A stretch of DNA of 64,000 nucleotides from assembly GCA_965247355.1 (NCBI GenBank), contig OZ252011.1:1054001-1118000 (forward strand), given 5' to 3'. This DNA comes from RHLJ01 sp965247355 (lineage in GTDB: Bacteria > Bacteroidota > Rhodothermia > Balneolales > Balneolaceae). Positions 52,026 to 59,890 of the stretch are shown here, piece by piece; the first letter of the stretch is position 1, and each line of letters starts with the position of its first letter. Below the pieces are notes generated by a model. It was not told where the DNA came from. It did no database searches and worked only from the letters and a program-made list of their open reading frames with translations. Position numbers and translations under genes: made by a program.

Positions 52026-52720
52026 TAGAACTTAGAAACGTTTCCCTCAGCTACGAGCACAGACCGGTTCTCAAGAATGTGAACTTCAAATTAAACAATG
52101 GCGAATTCTGTTATTTGATCGGTCCGACCGGAATCGGTAAAAGTTCTTTTCTAAAACTGCTTTATCGTGATGTAGTACCCGATGATGGCAGCGTTCGGGT
52201 AACTGATTTCCCAGTGAATAAAATCAGTATGAAGCAGGTTCCAATGCTTCGCCGAAGAATGGGGATTGTGTTTCAGGATTTCCAATTGCTACAAGACCGG
52301 GATGTATATGACAATGTTGCCTTCGCGCTACAAGTAACCGGTGAAAAGCCAAAGTTCATCAAGCAACGAGTATTGGAAGTTTTGGGGATGGTGGGACTTA
52401 GTCACCGACGAAAAAATATGCCCAGTGATCTCTCCGGTGGTGAACAACAACGTGTGGTAATTGCCCGTGCTTTAGCCAATGAACCCCGCATTTTACTTGC
52501 CGATGAGCCAACCGGGAATCTTGATCCTAAAGCGACTCAGGATATCATGAACATCCTGAAACTGATTAATAATCGCGGTACAGCAGTTCTTTTAGTTACT
52601 CATGACTATGCCGTCGTAAAAAAATATCCTTATCGCACGGTTCGACTTATCGATGGAAAAATTCAGGATCTTACCTGGAAAGGCGATAAGTTGGTCCCAT
52701 TGAAAAAAGAACCTGTTTAG
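52007..52720 (+). CDS. ftsE: FtsE-like ABC transporter ATP-binding protein
   Basis: The cell-division ATPase that with FtsX controls peptidoglycan hydrolases. 237 residues: VIELRNVSLSYEHRPVLKNV, Walker A GPTGIGKSS, Q-loop FQDFQLLQDRDVYDNVAFAL (the FtsE-typical DF-x-LL-x-DR stretch), signature LSGGEQQRV, Walker B ILLADEPTGNLDP and the switch His in LLVTHDYAVV. An FtsX gene is not adjacent; queG follows after 18 bases. In this phylum ftsX is often elsewhere, but an orphan macrolide-type ATPase is the alternative. Confidence 0.88.
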   Translation: MSDTAVIELRNVSLSYEHRPVLKNVNFKLNNGEFCYLIGPTGIGKSSFLKLLYRDVVPDDGSVRVTDFPVNKISMKQVPMLRRRMGIVFQDFQLLQDRDVYDNVAFALQVTGEKPKFIKQRVLEVLGMVGLSHRRKNMPSDLSGGEQQRVVIARALANEPRILLADEPTGNLDPKATQDIMNILKLINNRGTAVLLVTHDYAVVKKYPYRTVRLIDGKIQDLTWKGDKLVPLKKEPV

Positions 52721-52738
52721 GTACTTTGATTCATCTTT

Positions 52739-53674
52739 ATGATGAACAAGCAAACATACACTTCTTTAATTCGAAACCGGGCCCTTGAACTGGGCTTTGA
52801 TGCCTGTGGTTTTGCCAAAGCCGGGCGACTGGATACCGAAGCCGAACGCTTAGCTAAATGGCTGGACGAAGATCGGCATGGAACCATGGACTGGATGGCG
52901 AATAACTTCGAAAAACGGGTCGACCCTACCCTGCTGGTTCCCGGATCTAAAACGGTGGTTTCATTACTGGCAAGCTATCATCATCCCCAACATCTTCCAC
53001 AAATCGGAATCACCGAAAAACCTCTGATTGCAAAATATGCGCAGGGACGGGATTACCACAAAGTGCTGAAAAAGAAATTAAAAGAGCTATTCAATTACAC
53101 CTCAGAGTTGGTTGGAGGAATCGAAGGACGTTTTTTTGTGGATTCCGCTCCGGTCTTGGATAAAGCCTGGGCGGTTAAAGCCGGACTCGGCTGGGTGGGC
53201 AAAAACTCCAATATTCTGAACAGAAAAATCGGGTCATGGTTTTTTATTGCGGAAATGATCATTGATCTGGAAACCGAATATGACACCCCAACCACCGATC
53301 ATTGCGGAACCTGCACCGCTTGCCTCGATGCATGCCCCACAGACGCCATTTATGAGCCTTACAAGGTTGACGCGACCAAATGCATCTCTTACCTCACCAT
53401 CGAGCATAAAGGAGCCATAGATGAGCAATACCATACCGATATAAAAAACTGGGTATTTGGGTGTGATATCTGCCAGGATGTGTGTCCCTGGAACAGCAAA
53501 GCGAAACTGGCACAATTAGTTGACCTGCATCCCCGAGCAAAAGTATTAGAAGCTGATTTGGAAGGATTAACCGAATCTGAGTTCGACTCCCTCTTTGAAG
53601 GAAGTGCCGTTCGGAGAACCAAGTTCGAAGGATTTTCCAGGAATCTGGAGATAGTGAAGGAGAATTTATCCTGA
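52739..53674 (+). CDS. queG: Epoxyqueuosine reductase QueG
   Basis: Last common step of queuosine synthesis: cobalamin-dependent reduction of epoxyqueuosine in tRNA. 311 residues: the N-terminal cobalamin domain (GFDACGFAKAGRLDTEAERL, HGTMDWMANNFEKRVDP), the catalytic Asp in RFFVDSAPVLDKAWAVKAGLGWVGKN, and two 4Fe-4S clusters from CGTCTACLDACPTDAI (from about 189) and FGCDICQDVCPWN (about 241-253). The C-terminal HEAT-repeat extension of longer forms is absent. The stop lies about 10 bases from the start of the attC-like cassette cluster. Confidence 0.95.
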   Translation: MMNKQTYTSLIRNRALELGFDACGFAKAGRLDTEAERLAKWLDEDRHGTMDWMANNFEKRVDPTLLVPGSKTVVSLLASYHHPQHLPQIGITEKPLIAKYAQGRDYHKVLKKKLKELFNYTSELVGGIEGRFFVDSAPVLDKAWAVKAGLGWVGKNSNILNRKIGSWFFIAEMIIDLETEYDTPTTDHCGTCTACLDACPTDAIYEPYKVDATKCISYLTIEHKGAIDEQYHTDIKNWVFGCDICQDVCPWNSKAKLAQLVDLHPRAKVLEADLEGLTESEFDSLFEGSAVRRTKFEGFSRNLEIVKENLS

Positions 53675-53683
53675 AGGTTTTTT

Positions 53684-53720
53684 AACGAGCCAACTTGAAA
53701 TGCATGTTATGCTACCGGTT
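53684..53720 (-). repeat. Possible degenerate attC-like site between yoeB and queG
   Basis: On the minus strand, the sequence after the toxin stop reads GCATAACATGCATTTCAAG and then TTGGCTCGTTAAAAAA. The GCATAAC/CGTTA ends recall the attC-like sites at 54299 and 54897, and the CGTTAAAAA end equals the left edge of repeat B. Arms are short and imperfect. Confidence 0.3.
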
Positions 53721-53985
53721 AATCGTAGTGAGTCCACATTCTGATTACTTTAACGACTTTCTCCTTTTCGTAAACCTGATATACTAAGCGATGCTGGATA
53801 TTGATTCTGCGAGAATAAGCCCCCTCCAAATTACCAACCAGTTTTTCATAGGGAGGATACTCTTCAAAAGGGTTCTCTTTAATAATTTCCAGTAATTCCT
53901 CGATCCTGGATTTTAAACCAGAGGAAGCTGCCTTTCTGGCATCTTTCTTAGCTTGTTTGGTGTAAACGAGTTTATAGGTACTCAC
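53719..53985 (-). CDS. yoeB: YoeB/Txe-type toxin (mRNA endoribonuclease)
   Basis: An 88-residue RelE-superfamily toxin that cuts mRNA in the ribosome. The pattern matches YoeB: LVYTKQAKKDARKAA at the start, PPYEKLVGNLEGAYSRRINIQHRLVYQV in the core with Glu and Arg of the active site, and a C-terminal RMWTHYD, where the His-Tyr pair is catalytic. It starts with GTG at 53985 within the antitoxin stop (GTGA overlap), so the two are translationally coupled. The pair lies in a region of attC-like sites; TA pairs are common stabilisers of such arrays. Confidence 0.93.
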   Translation of the reverse strand: MSTYKLVYTKQAKKDARKAASSGLKSRIEELLEIIKENPFEEYPPYEKLVGNLEGAYSRRINIQHRLVYQVYEKEKVVKVIRMWTHYD

Positions 53986-54224
53986 CAGTCAAGTTCTTCC
54001 TCGGTTTCTTCGAGTGGAGTATTCATTCCTTCCACAATAGATTCCTGCATGCCTGGAAAGGAAGAAAGATAAAGAGTTTCCTGAATAGCCCTCCAATCTT
54101 CTTCACTAACCAATACTGCGTTGGAGCGTTTCCCGGTAATCTGAATTGGTTGATGGGTATCAGATGCTTCATCCAGCAATCGATAAATATCTTTGCGAGC
54201 TTGAGTAGCTGTAAGTGTTTTCAT
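53982..54224 (-). CDS. yefM: YefM/Phd-family antitoxin
   Basis: An 80-residue antitoxin that binds and neutralises the YoeB-like toxin and represses the operon. N-terminal DNA-binding/dimer part MKTLTATQARKDIYRLLDEASDTHQPIQITGK is the Phd/YefM fold; the acidic C-terminus (TPLEETEEELDW) wraps the toxin. A GTAC-type inverted repeat 32-48 bases upstream is a likely operator. Confidence 0.93.
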   Translation of the reverse strand: MKTLTATQARKDIYRLLDEASDTHQPIQITGKRSNAVLVSEEDWRAIQETLYLSSFPGMQESIVEGMNTPLEETEEELDW

Positions 54225-54255
54225 GACAATACGAATTAATTAACGCCTTAAAAAA

Positions 54256-54272
54256 CGTACGTTATTCCGTAC
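54256..54272. promoter_or_regulatory. Candidate YefM-YoeB operator
   Basis: CGTACGTTATTCCGTAC contains GTACG and CGTAC in inverted order 32 bases before the antitoxin ATG. The GTAC core recalls the TGTACA palindromes bound by E. coli YefM. Position and symmetry suggest autoregulation; this is inference. Confidence 0.45.
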
Positions 54273-54298
54273 TTATTATCAAGCTTTATGAAAAGGTT

Positions 54299-54357
54299 GC
54301 ATAACGACCCGGCGTTTAACCTGTCTGCCTCAGGCAGAGCGGCGAGTCTGGTTATTA
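54299..54357 (-). repeat. attC-like site downstream of the membrane-protein cassette
   Basis: Read on the minus strand, AATAACCAGACTCGCCG at one end pairs with CGCCGGGTCGTTATGC at the other, with the small bulges typical of attC. The middle contains the palindrome TCTGCCTGAGGCAGA. The 59-bp size and the ...CGCCGGGTCGTTATGC end are close to textbook integron attC sites. No integrase lies nearby, so with its neighbour it resembles a CALIN (attC cluster lacking an integrase). Confidence 0.6.
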
Positions 54358-54426
54358 AAATTAACGACCCGAACCGCGTTCGAAGCCTGTGCTAAACTAA
54401 CTTCATTATTAAACTTGGAATGTTTG

Positions 54427-54879
54427 TTAGTTACCATTTCTTTTACCCTTTTGAGTATATATATATGTTTTAAAAACGTAACCCCAAGGCACTGCCAAAA
54501 TTGGCAGGATGACAAAGGCAAAAGGGAAAAGCATTCCGTCAGTAGATGCATTTGATAAATCGCCGGATTCATACAGAGGCAATGCCACCAATATCAACCA
54601 GATAGTTTTATATGCAATTTCTAACAGTAAAACAGGGATCATTTTTACTGTTTTAAAGATACCTACGAGGGCAAATATGGTAAATGCTGCCCAAACACTC
54701 CAGTTCATAGCATCCCCAGGCTCCCATGCTTGATCATAAGTAAAAATATATGACCATACATCTATTGCCAACAACGAAGCCATAAGCATATATATAAATC
54801 TCATGGCATAGATATTTATTGGGCGAATCCCATCGTATTTATCAATATCAGGTGTGAAGATACGTTTTGCTAAATTCAT
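54427..54879 (-). CDS. Unknown four-helix membrane protein in a cassette-like unit
   Basis: A 150-residue protein with about four hydrophobic helices (about 25-45, 60-78, 82-105, 118-140). The opening IFTPDIDKYDGIRPINIYAMR and the stretch KTVKMIPVLLLEIAYKTIWLILV look like a recurring hypothetical family in Bacteroidota; I know no function for it. The gene is the only one between two attC-like sites (54299 and 54897), so it is probably a captured gene cassette. There are no enzyme motifs. Confidence 0.72.
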   Translation of the reverse strand: MNLAKRIFTPDIDKYDGIRPINIYAMRFIYMLMASLLAIDVWSYIFTYDQAWEPGDAMNWSVWAAFTIFALVGIFKTVKMIPVLLLEIAYKTIWLILVALPLYESGDLSNASTDGMLFPFAFVILPILAVPWGYVFKTYIYTQKGKRNGN

Positions 54880-54896
54880 ACTTATCAGGATTGGGT

Positions 54897-54946
54897 GTAT
54901 AACAACCCGGCGTTTAAGCGGCGCAGGTTCACGGTTTTTGTTGAAG
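54897..54946 (-). repeat. attC-like site upstream of the membrane-protein cassette
   Basis: On the minus strand it ends CTTAAACGCCGGGTTGTTATAC, almost the same as the end of the site at 54299 (GTTAAACGCCGGGTCGTTATGC), and its other end CAACAAAAACCGTG can pair with it imperfectly. It follows the lipoprotein gene by about 45 bases. The two sites bracket a unit of about 600 bases. Confidence 0.58.
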
Positions 54947-54992
54947 TAACTGAATATTTTTATTGCTTACAATAGAAGCAGCAAATATCAAG

Positions 54993-55535
54993 TTATTGGC
55001 ACCTGTTCTTAAATCTGGGATTTCTGCATGGACTTTCATTTCCTTTGCCTACATCAAAATCAGGATTCTCATTGAAATAGTATTTTCTATCTTTGTTAAC
55101 AGCTATTACAATGATTGTAGCAACTGCTCCAATTGTAATCATTGTAAGTCCGGCATATGCTCTTCCAAGGGCTTCTCCAAAAGATCCATCTTCATCTGAA
55201 GCAGTCCCGTAGTAAAGTCCATATCCAATTAGCATAAAACCCAGTAAGATTTTTAACGCACTATTTTTAGGAGGAAGATTAACATAATTCACATCGCTTA
55301 ATGGTACAGCTGTTGAAGACGGAGTAAAATAGAACAATGAGTCCTGTGTGATAATGAGTGAATCTGTCTTAGCAAGGATTTCTCCATTTCTGTTGTAAAT
55401 AAACAGTTCTTCACCTTGAATATCCTGATTAAATTTCTGAATAATTTTATCATTATCAGGATTAATAAATTTTTTTGATGAGCTACAGTTAAGTAAAAAT
55501 AGTAAACCGGAAATGGAAAGAATTACCTTTAACAT
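54993..55535 (-). CDS. Hypothetical lipoprotein with two membrane helices
   Basis: A 180-residue protein starting with a lipoprotein signal (SGLLFLLNC, Cys17). Residues about 35-95 are a small beta-rich part (EELFIYNRNGEILAKTDSL); two hydrophobic segments lie near 103-122 and 140-163 (LTMITIGAVATIIVIAV). The layout resembles envelope proteins of unknown role. It is followed by an attC-like site and precedes the membrane-protein cassette on the same strand, so it may be the first cassette of the cluster. Confidence 0.7.
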   Translation of the reverse strand: MLKVILSISGLLFLLNCSSSKKFINPDNDKIIQKFNQDIQGEELFIYNRNGEILAKTDSLIITQDSLFYFTPSSTAVPLSDVNYVNLPPKNSALKILLGFMLIGYGLYYGTASDEDGSFGEALGRAYAGLTMITIGAVATIIVIAVNKDRKYYFNENPDFDVGKGNESPCRNPRFKNRCQ

Positions 55536-55675
55536 GACTTGAATGATATATTTTAAAATAGATCACATAAATTATACGTGATTATATCATTCTAAAGAAG
55601 AATAAATAAAGGCTTTTGTGGAATTGTTAAGTGAAACTCCTTACTTCTTACCTCTCAAAACTCACGCCTATTTCT

Positions 55676-56308
55676 CTAAAACCGGTCCTTCTTATCAATT
55701 AGTGCTTTATACAGAAGTTCACGGGCGCGGAAGATATGGGCTTTTACCGTGCCTAAGGGAAGATCGAGCTCATCGGCTATTTCATCGTAGCTGAGTTCTT
55801 CCATATGGCGTAACTGGATCACCGCTTTATACTTTTCAGGAAGATTGGCGATGGCATCCTGCACAATGGCTTTCCGCTCTTTTTTGATGATGGGCTGATC
55901 CGTAGAGAAACTTTCATCCGGTAACTGTACTTCCATTTCCCCATCTTTGGTTTTGATGGGATCGTTGATGGAGTAGGTTTGCAGCTTCTTCTTCCTGAGG
56001 TAATCAATGGTGTGATTTGTTGCAATCCGGTATAACCAGGTAGAAAATGCGTACTCGTTACTGTAGGTCTTCAGGTTCTTGAACGCTTTGATAAAGACTT
56101 CCTGCACGAGATCTTCCACCATCTCGGTCTCTTTAATCATCTTGCGGATGTGGAAATATATCGGTCGGTTGTATTTGTCTACCAGCTTCTTATAGGAGTC
56201 TTCACTCCCGGCAAGGGCATCGGCAACGAACTTATCGTCCTCGATACTACTCGCAGAGGCATTCTCGCGTGGTGATGTATTCTTAAGTTGATTACTGCTA
56301 TCTGACAT
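55676..56308 (-). CDS. ECF-type RNA polymerase sigma factor
   Basis: A sigma-70 family extracytoplasmic-function factor of 210 residues. Region 2 is YNRPIYFHIRKMIKETEMVEDLVQEVFIKAF then STWLYRIATNHTIDYLRKKK (-10 recognition). Region 4 is LPEKYKAVIQLRHMEELSYDEIADELDLPLGTVKAHIFRAR (-35 recognition). It resembles SigW/RpoE-like factors common in Bacteroidota. No anti-sigma gene is adjacent, so its control is not evident from the neighbourhood. Confidence 0.93.
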   Translation of the reverse strand: MSDSSNQLKNTSPRENASASSIEDDKFVADALAGSEDSYKKLVDKYNRPIYFHIRKMIKETEMVEDLVQEVFIKAFKNLKTYSNEYAFSTWLYRIATNHTIDYLRKKKLQTYSINDPIKTKDGEMEVQLPDESFSTDQPIIKKERKAIVQDAIANLPEKYKAVIQLRHMEELSYDEIADELDLPLGTVKAHIFRARELLYKALIDKKDRF

Positions 56309-56368
56309 TATCGACCAAAAATTTGTGGCTTAAAATACAAAGCTTACCGTAAATGAAAATTCTTAATT

Positions 56369-57289
56369 TCAATCTTTTTCAGCGATTAATAGTGCCCCAT
56401 GTCTGATCCCGCCCGTAGATACTTTTATTTCCGGGATATCATAAAATTTCATGAAGCCTTCTAAAATCAGAAGTCCGGTTAAAAAGATGTCTTCCCTGCC
56501 TTTCAACAGCTTAGGACTCAGTTCCAGTAACTGATCGTAAGTATGCAAACTGAAGACTTCTATGCTTTTCGATAGCTTCTCTCTGTCAATGATATGTCCG
56601 TTTAACCGTTCATTTTCATATTCATCCAGCTGAAGATCAATGGCCGCAAGTGAAGTAGCTGTTCCGGCAACGCCCACAGCAGTGAGTTTCTTCGGAGGTT
56701 TAAATTTCTTTTTCCCTAACAGGTATTTTATCTCATCTCTGCACTCAATAATCTCTTCCTGATAAGGAGGATTATGCAAAAGAAAACGTTCTTTAAAACG
56801 AACTGAGCCCATATCAAAGGAATGGAATTGATAGAGTCCTTCACTTTTACCCAGTGCCAATTCGGTGCTCCCTCCTCCTATATCCAGAACAAAAGCATTT
56901 TGATGGGGGTCCAAATCTAACACAGATAATGCGCCCCTGAAGGTATATTGAGCTTCTTCATCTCCACTAAGTAGCCAGATATCAAAACCGGTTTCCTGTT
57001 GTACTTTTTTGATAAAAGCATCGCGGTTTTGTGCATCCCGTACCGCACTGGTTGCAGTCACAATTACCTCTTCAACTTCCGGATAATATGATTCAATGAC
57101 ATCTTTGAACTCCTTCAGACTTTGGAGAACCCGCTCCACACTATCTTTGTGCAGCAGCTTGGTGTTATCCACTCCTTTTCCCAGGCGTGGAATTCGCTGC
57201 TCTTCATGAAGTACATTAATATTCCCATCACTAACTTCTGCAATTAGTAGCAATACCGTGTTTGTTCCTATGTCGATGGCAGCTTTCAT
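56369..57289 (-). CDS. Ppx/GppA family phosphatase (exopolyphosphatase-like)
   Basis: An actin-fold phosphatase of 306 residues that hydrolyses polyphosphate or pppGpp. Phosphate 1: AIDIGTNTVLLLIAEV. Then ATSAVRDAQNRDAFI with the family's conserved Arg-Asp, phosphate 2: FVLDIGGGSTELALGK, and SFDMGSVRFKERF. The final adenosine-like motif is VGVAGTATSLAAIDL. It is the short one-module form without the helical C-terminal domain. Four bases overlap with prmA, so they are co-transcribed. Confidence 0.93.
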   Translation of the reverse strand: MKAAIDIGTNTVLLLIAEVSDGNINVLHEEQRIPRLGKGVDNTKLLHKDSVERVLQSLKEFKDVIESYYPEVEEVIVTATSAVRDAQNRDAFIKKVQQETGFDIWLLSGDEEAQYTFRGALSVLDLDPHQNAFVLDIGGGSTELALGKSEGLYQFHSFDMGSVRFKERFLLHNPPYQEEIIECRDEIKYLLGKKKFKPPKKLTAVGVAGTATSLAAIDLQLDEYENERLNGHIIDREKLSKSIEVFSLHTYDQLLELSPKLLKGREDIFLTGLLILEGFMKFYDIPEIKVSTGGIRHGALLIAEKD

Positions 57290-58116
57290 GAGTTAAATAA
57301 AATGGCAATCCATTCCTGTTGCTGGCGGGTTTCAATATGCGTTAATCCTTTCAGACTTTCCTGGGAGAGCATGATTTCTTCATCCTCCTCCAATAATCCG
57401 GAAAGTAAGAGTTTTCCACCGGGTTTCAGAAAACTCAATAGTTCAGGAATCAGATAAATAAGGGCATTGCGATTGATATTTGCGAGAATCACATTATACT
57501 TTTTTCCTGTGGGGATTACTTCTGTGGAACCCAGTTCAACTTCGAAATCAGAAACCTGATTGAGTTCCATATTCTCTTCAGCGTTATCCTTACTCCATTC
57601 ATCAATATCGAAGCCAAACGCAGATGTAGCTCCAACCTTAAGAGCAGCAATACCTAAAATCCCGGTTCCTGTGCCTGCATCCAGCACCTCATCCCCTTCA
57701 GAAATAATTTCAGGGATCCATTCTAAGATCAATCGTGTTGTAGCATGATATCCGGTTCCAAACGCCATTTTTGGATCTATAAGCAACTCTACACTTTCCG
57801 GATCATCATTTTCTGGAGCCCAGGTTGGTCGCACATAAAACTTTCCGATTTTTTGTGGCTTTATGGATTGCTCCCAGGTCTCATTCCAATTCTGGGGTGA
57901 TACGATTTCTTCTTTTAAAACAGAGCCATCCTCAAAGTTTAATAAGAGTCGCTCTATCTCTTCTCGTTTGAAATCATCAAACCGATTTGCAGGAATCGAG
58001 GCGATCAATAGATCCTCTTCTTCTTCGAAACCTTCAAAATCCATATCAAACAGCTCTGCGATAAGCAGTTCATGGAAATCATCTTTAAGCGATATAAAAA
58101 GTCGGATATAGTCCAT
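57286..58116 (-). CDS. prmA: Ribosomal protein L11 methyltransferase
   Basis: Trimethylates L11 using SAM. 276 residues from ATG 58116 (a TTG one codon earlier is possible). The N-terminal substrate-binding domain (1-65, FHELLIAELFDMDFEGFEEEED) precedes the MTase domain with FGTGYHATTRLIL (the PrmA-specific FGTGxHxTT), DAGTGTGILGIAALKVGA (motif I) and VILANINRNALIYLIPEL (the NPP-like site is NIN). It sits between ppx and the M28 gene, overlapping both by 1-4 bases, so the three are one transcription unit. Confidence 0.95.
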   Translation of the reverse strand: MDYIRLFISLKDDFHELLIAELFDMDFEGFEEEEDLLIASIPANRFDDFKREEIERLLLNFEDGSVLKEEIVSPQNWNETWEQSIKPQKIGKFYVRPTWAPENDDPESVELLIDPKMAFGTGYHATTRLILEWIPEIISEGDEVLDAGTGTGILGIAALKVGATSAFGFDIDEWSKDNAEENMELNQVSDFEVELGSTEVIPTGKKYNVILANINRNALIYLIPELLSFLKPGGKLLLSGLLEEDEEIMLSQESLKGLTHIETRQQQEWIAILFNS

Positions 58117-59087
58117 CAAATACGATTGTAAATAAGTTCAAGCACCACATCACCTACTGCCTGCAAAGTCTCTTTACTTATAATGGGCATATCGTCCTGA
58201 TGGGTGTGCCAGTGACCAGGGAATACACTACTGCCACCTTCCGGAGAATTGTAGTGATGAATAATATCGATTACAGGGATATCCGTATTTTCACTTACGA
58301 TTTTATGATCATCCTGAATGGCTACTCCGCGTTCATCTAAAAAGTAATTCTGATACCCTTTGTCTTCTGCTATTTCCCATAATTCATTTACGAGGTTAGG
58401 AGCGTAAGTCATTGAGTAGCTTTCTTTTGGGAACTGCGCATTTTTAGCTCCAACCATATCCAACAGGATACCGAATCGCGGGGAATAGCCCGGTACCGGA
58501 GGATTCTTTGACCAGAACCTTGATCCCAAAAAATAATTATCAAGATCGCCCTGGGTCCCATAATCTTCTCCATCAAACAGCACAATATCCACTCCAATCG
58601 GTGGCGGATTATCTGCGAAAATTCTTGCCAGTTCGATCAGTACTCCTACTCCACTCCCACCGTCATCTGCTCCGGGAATATAATCTGCAGTTCGGGCAGT
58701 ATCTTCATCTGCCCTGGGGCGGGTATCCCAATGAGCACACAACATAATCCGATCGGCTGCTGTAGGATTAAAGGCTGCAATGATATTGGCCATGTTTAAT
58801 TGATCACCGGAATAGCTTGGAGAAGTAAATTCCTGAGAAAATACACTTGTACTTCCTGCATACCCTCTCAGTTTGTTCTCAAGATACTTTCTGGTTTCAA
58901 CATGCCCATAAGTATTGGGTACACGCGGGCCAAAGTCTACCTGCTTCTGGATAAATGCATACGCTGAATCGGCCGAGAATACCGGAACGGTTCTGCCTTT
59001 AGGTGAAAACTGAAGCCCGGAATTATCTTCCTGAGTACAGGAAATAAGTAATACCAGAAATACTAAAACGTAAGAAAATCTATTCAT
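58116..59087 (-). CDS. M28-type glutaminyl-peptide cyclotransferase-like lipoprotein
   Basis: Start ATG 59087 gives a lipoprotein signal (YVLVFLVLLISC, Cys17); a longer frame to 59132 has no signal value. The M28 fold resembles bacterial glutaminyl cyclases, which form N-terminal pyroglutamate on exported proteins: AHWDTRPRADED (zinc His/Asp region), PGADDGGSGVGVLIEL, LFDGEDYG (catalytic Glu), VGAKNAQF, IQDDHKIV and FPGHWHTHQDDM (final His with Trp). The DDHKIV and WHTHQDD stretches favour cyclase over peptidase. In Bacteroidota such enzymes act on secreted proteins after signal cleavage. Confidence 0.86.
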   Translation of the reverse strand: MNRFSYVLVFLVLLISCTQEDNSGLQFSPKGRTVPVFSADSAYAFIQKQVDFGPRVPNTYGHVETRKYLENKLRGYAGSTSVFSQEFTSPSYSGDQLNMANIIAAFNPTAADRIMLCAHWDTRPRADEDTARTADYIPGADDGGSGVGVLIELARIFADNPPPIGVDIVLFDGEDYGTQGDLDNYFLGSRFWSKNPPVPGYSPRFGILLDMVGAKNAQFPKESYSMTYAPNLVNELWEIAEDKGYQNYFLDERGVAIQDDHKIVSENTDIPVIDIIHHYNSPEGGSSVFPGHWHTHQDDMPIISKETLQAVGDVVLELIYNRI

Positions 59088-59844
59088 CCCGATGTACCAT
59101 TTGTGCTGATGATTGATATACTGGCATGACAATAGAATCCAGGATATTTACGTGTTCCGGTCGGTTAGCAACAAATACGATGATCTCCGCAATATCCTGT
59201 GCTGTAAGAGCTTCCATTCCTTTATAAACTGAATCGGCACGTTTATCATCGCCCTTAAAACGGACATTACTGAATTCTGTTTCTACCAATCCGGGCGATA
59301 CCATACTTACCCGAATTTTAGTACCGTGAAGATCTTTCTTTGTGGCCTCAGTAATGGCTTTTACTGCATGCTTAGTTGCGCAGTACACAACTCCTCCGGG
59401 ATAAGCCTCATGTCCTGCTGTCGACCCAATATTGATTACATGCCCTGAATTTCGCTCAATCATTTTGGGGGTGATGAGCCGGGACATGGCTAGCAATCCT
59501 TTAACATTGGTGTCAATCATAGTATCCCAATCGTCGAAATCGCCCGATTGAACCGGGTCAACTCCTACTGCGAGTCCTGCGTTATTGATAAGGATATCTA
59601 CATCTAAAGCCAGATGGTCTACAAATTCTTTACAGGCATCCAGCTCCCGGACATCAAAAACTTCAAAAGCTACAATTACCTCATAGGTCGAAATCAGGTA
59701 TTTACTGAAATCTTCCAGTCGTTCTTTTCTTCTTCCGGTCAGAATCAGGTTACACCCCTGCTCAGCAAATAACTCAGCTGTAGCTTTTCCTATGCCGGAA
59801 GTAGCTCCTGTTATAAGTACCGTTTTCCCTTCCAGACGGTTCAT
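59080..59844 (-). CDS. Short-chain dehydrogenase/reductase
   Basis: A classical SDR of 254 residues close to YdfG/serine dehydrogenase-type members. Seen: LITGATSGIGKATAELF (TGxxxGxG cofactor site), LTGRRKERLE (an Arg favouring NADP), INNAGLAVG (NNAG), NIGSTAGHEAYPGGVVYCATKHAVKA (catalytic Ser, Tyr-x3-Lys) and VSPGLVETEF. It probably oxidises hydroxy acids such as 3-hydroxypropionate or L-allo-threonine, but the substrate is inferred. It overlaps the downstream cyclase-like gene by 8 bases. Confidence 0.92.
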   Translation of the reverse strand: MNRLEGKTVLITGATSGIGKATAELFAEQGCNLILTGRRKERLEDFSKYLISTYEVIVAFEVFDVRELDACKEFVDHLALDVDILINNAGLAVGVDPVQSGDFDDWDTMIDTNVKGLLAMSRLITPKMIERNSGHVINIGSTAGHEAYPGGVVYCATKHAVKAITEATKKDLHGTKIRVSMVSPGLVETEFSNVRFKGDDKRADSVYKGMEALTAQDIAEIIVFVANRPEHVNILDSIVMPVYQSSAQMVHRDE

Positions 59845-59890
59845 GATGAAGTAGTTTTAGTTACAATTTGAACCCGAGCATGATAGTGAA

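Noticed and set aside
53684..54946. CRISPR array
   Set aside because: The repeats are few, irregularly spaced and separated by whole genes, not by short spacers; no cas genes are present.
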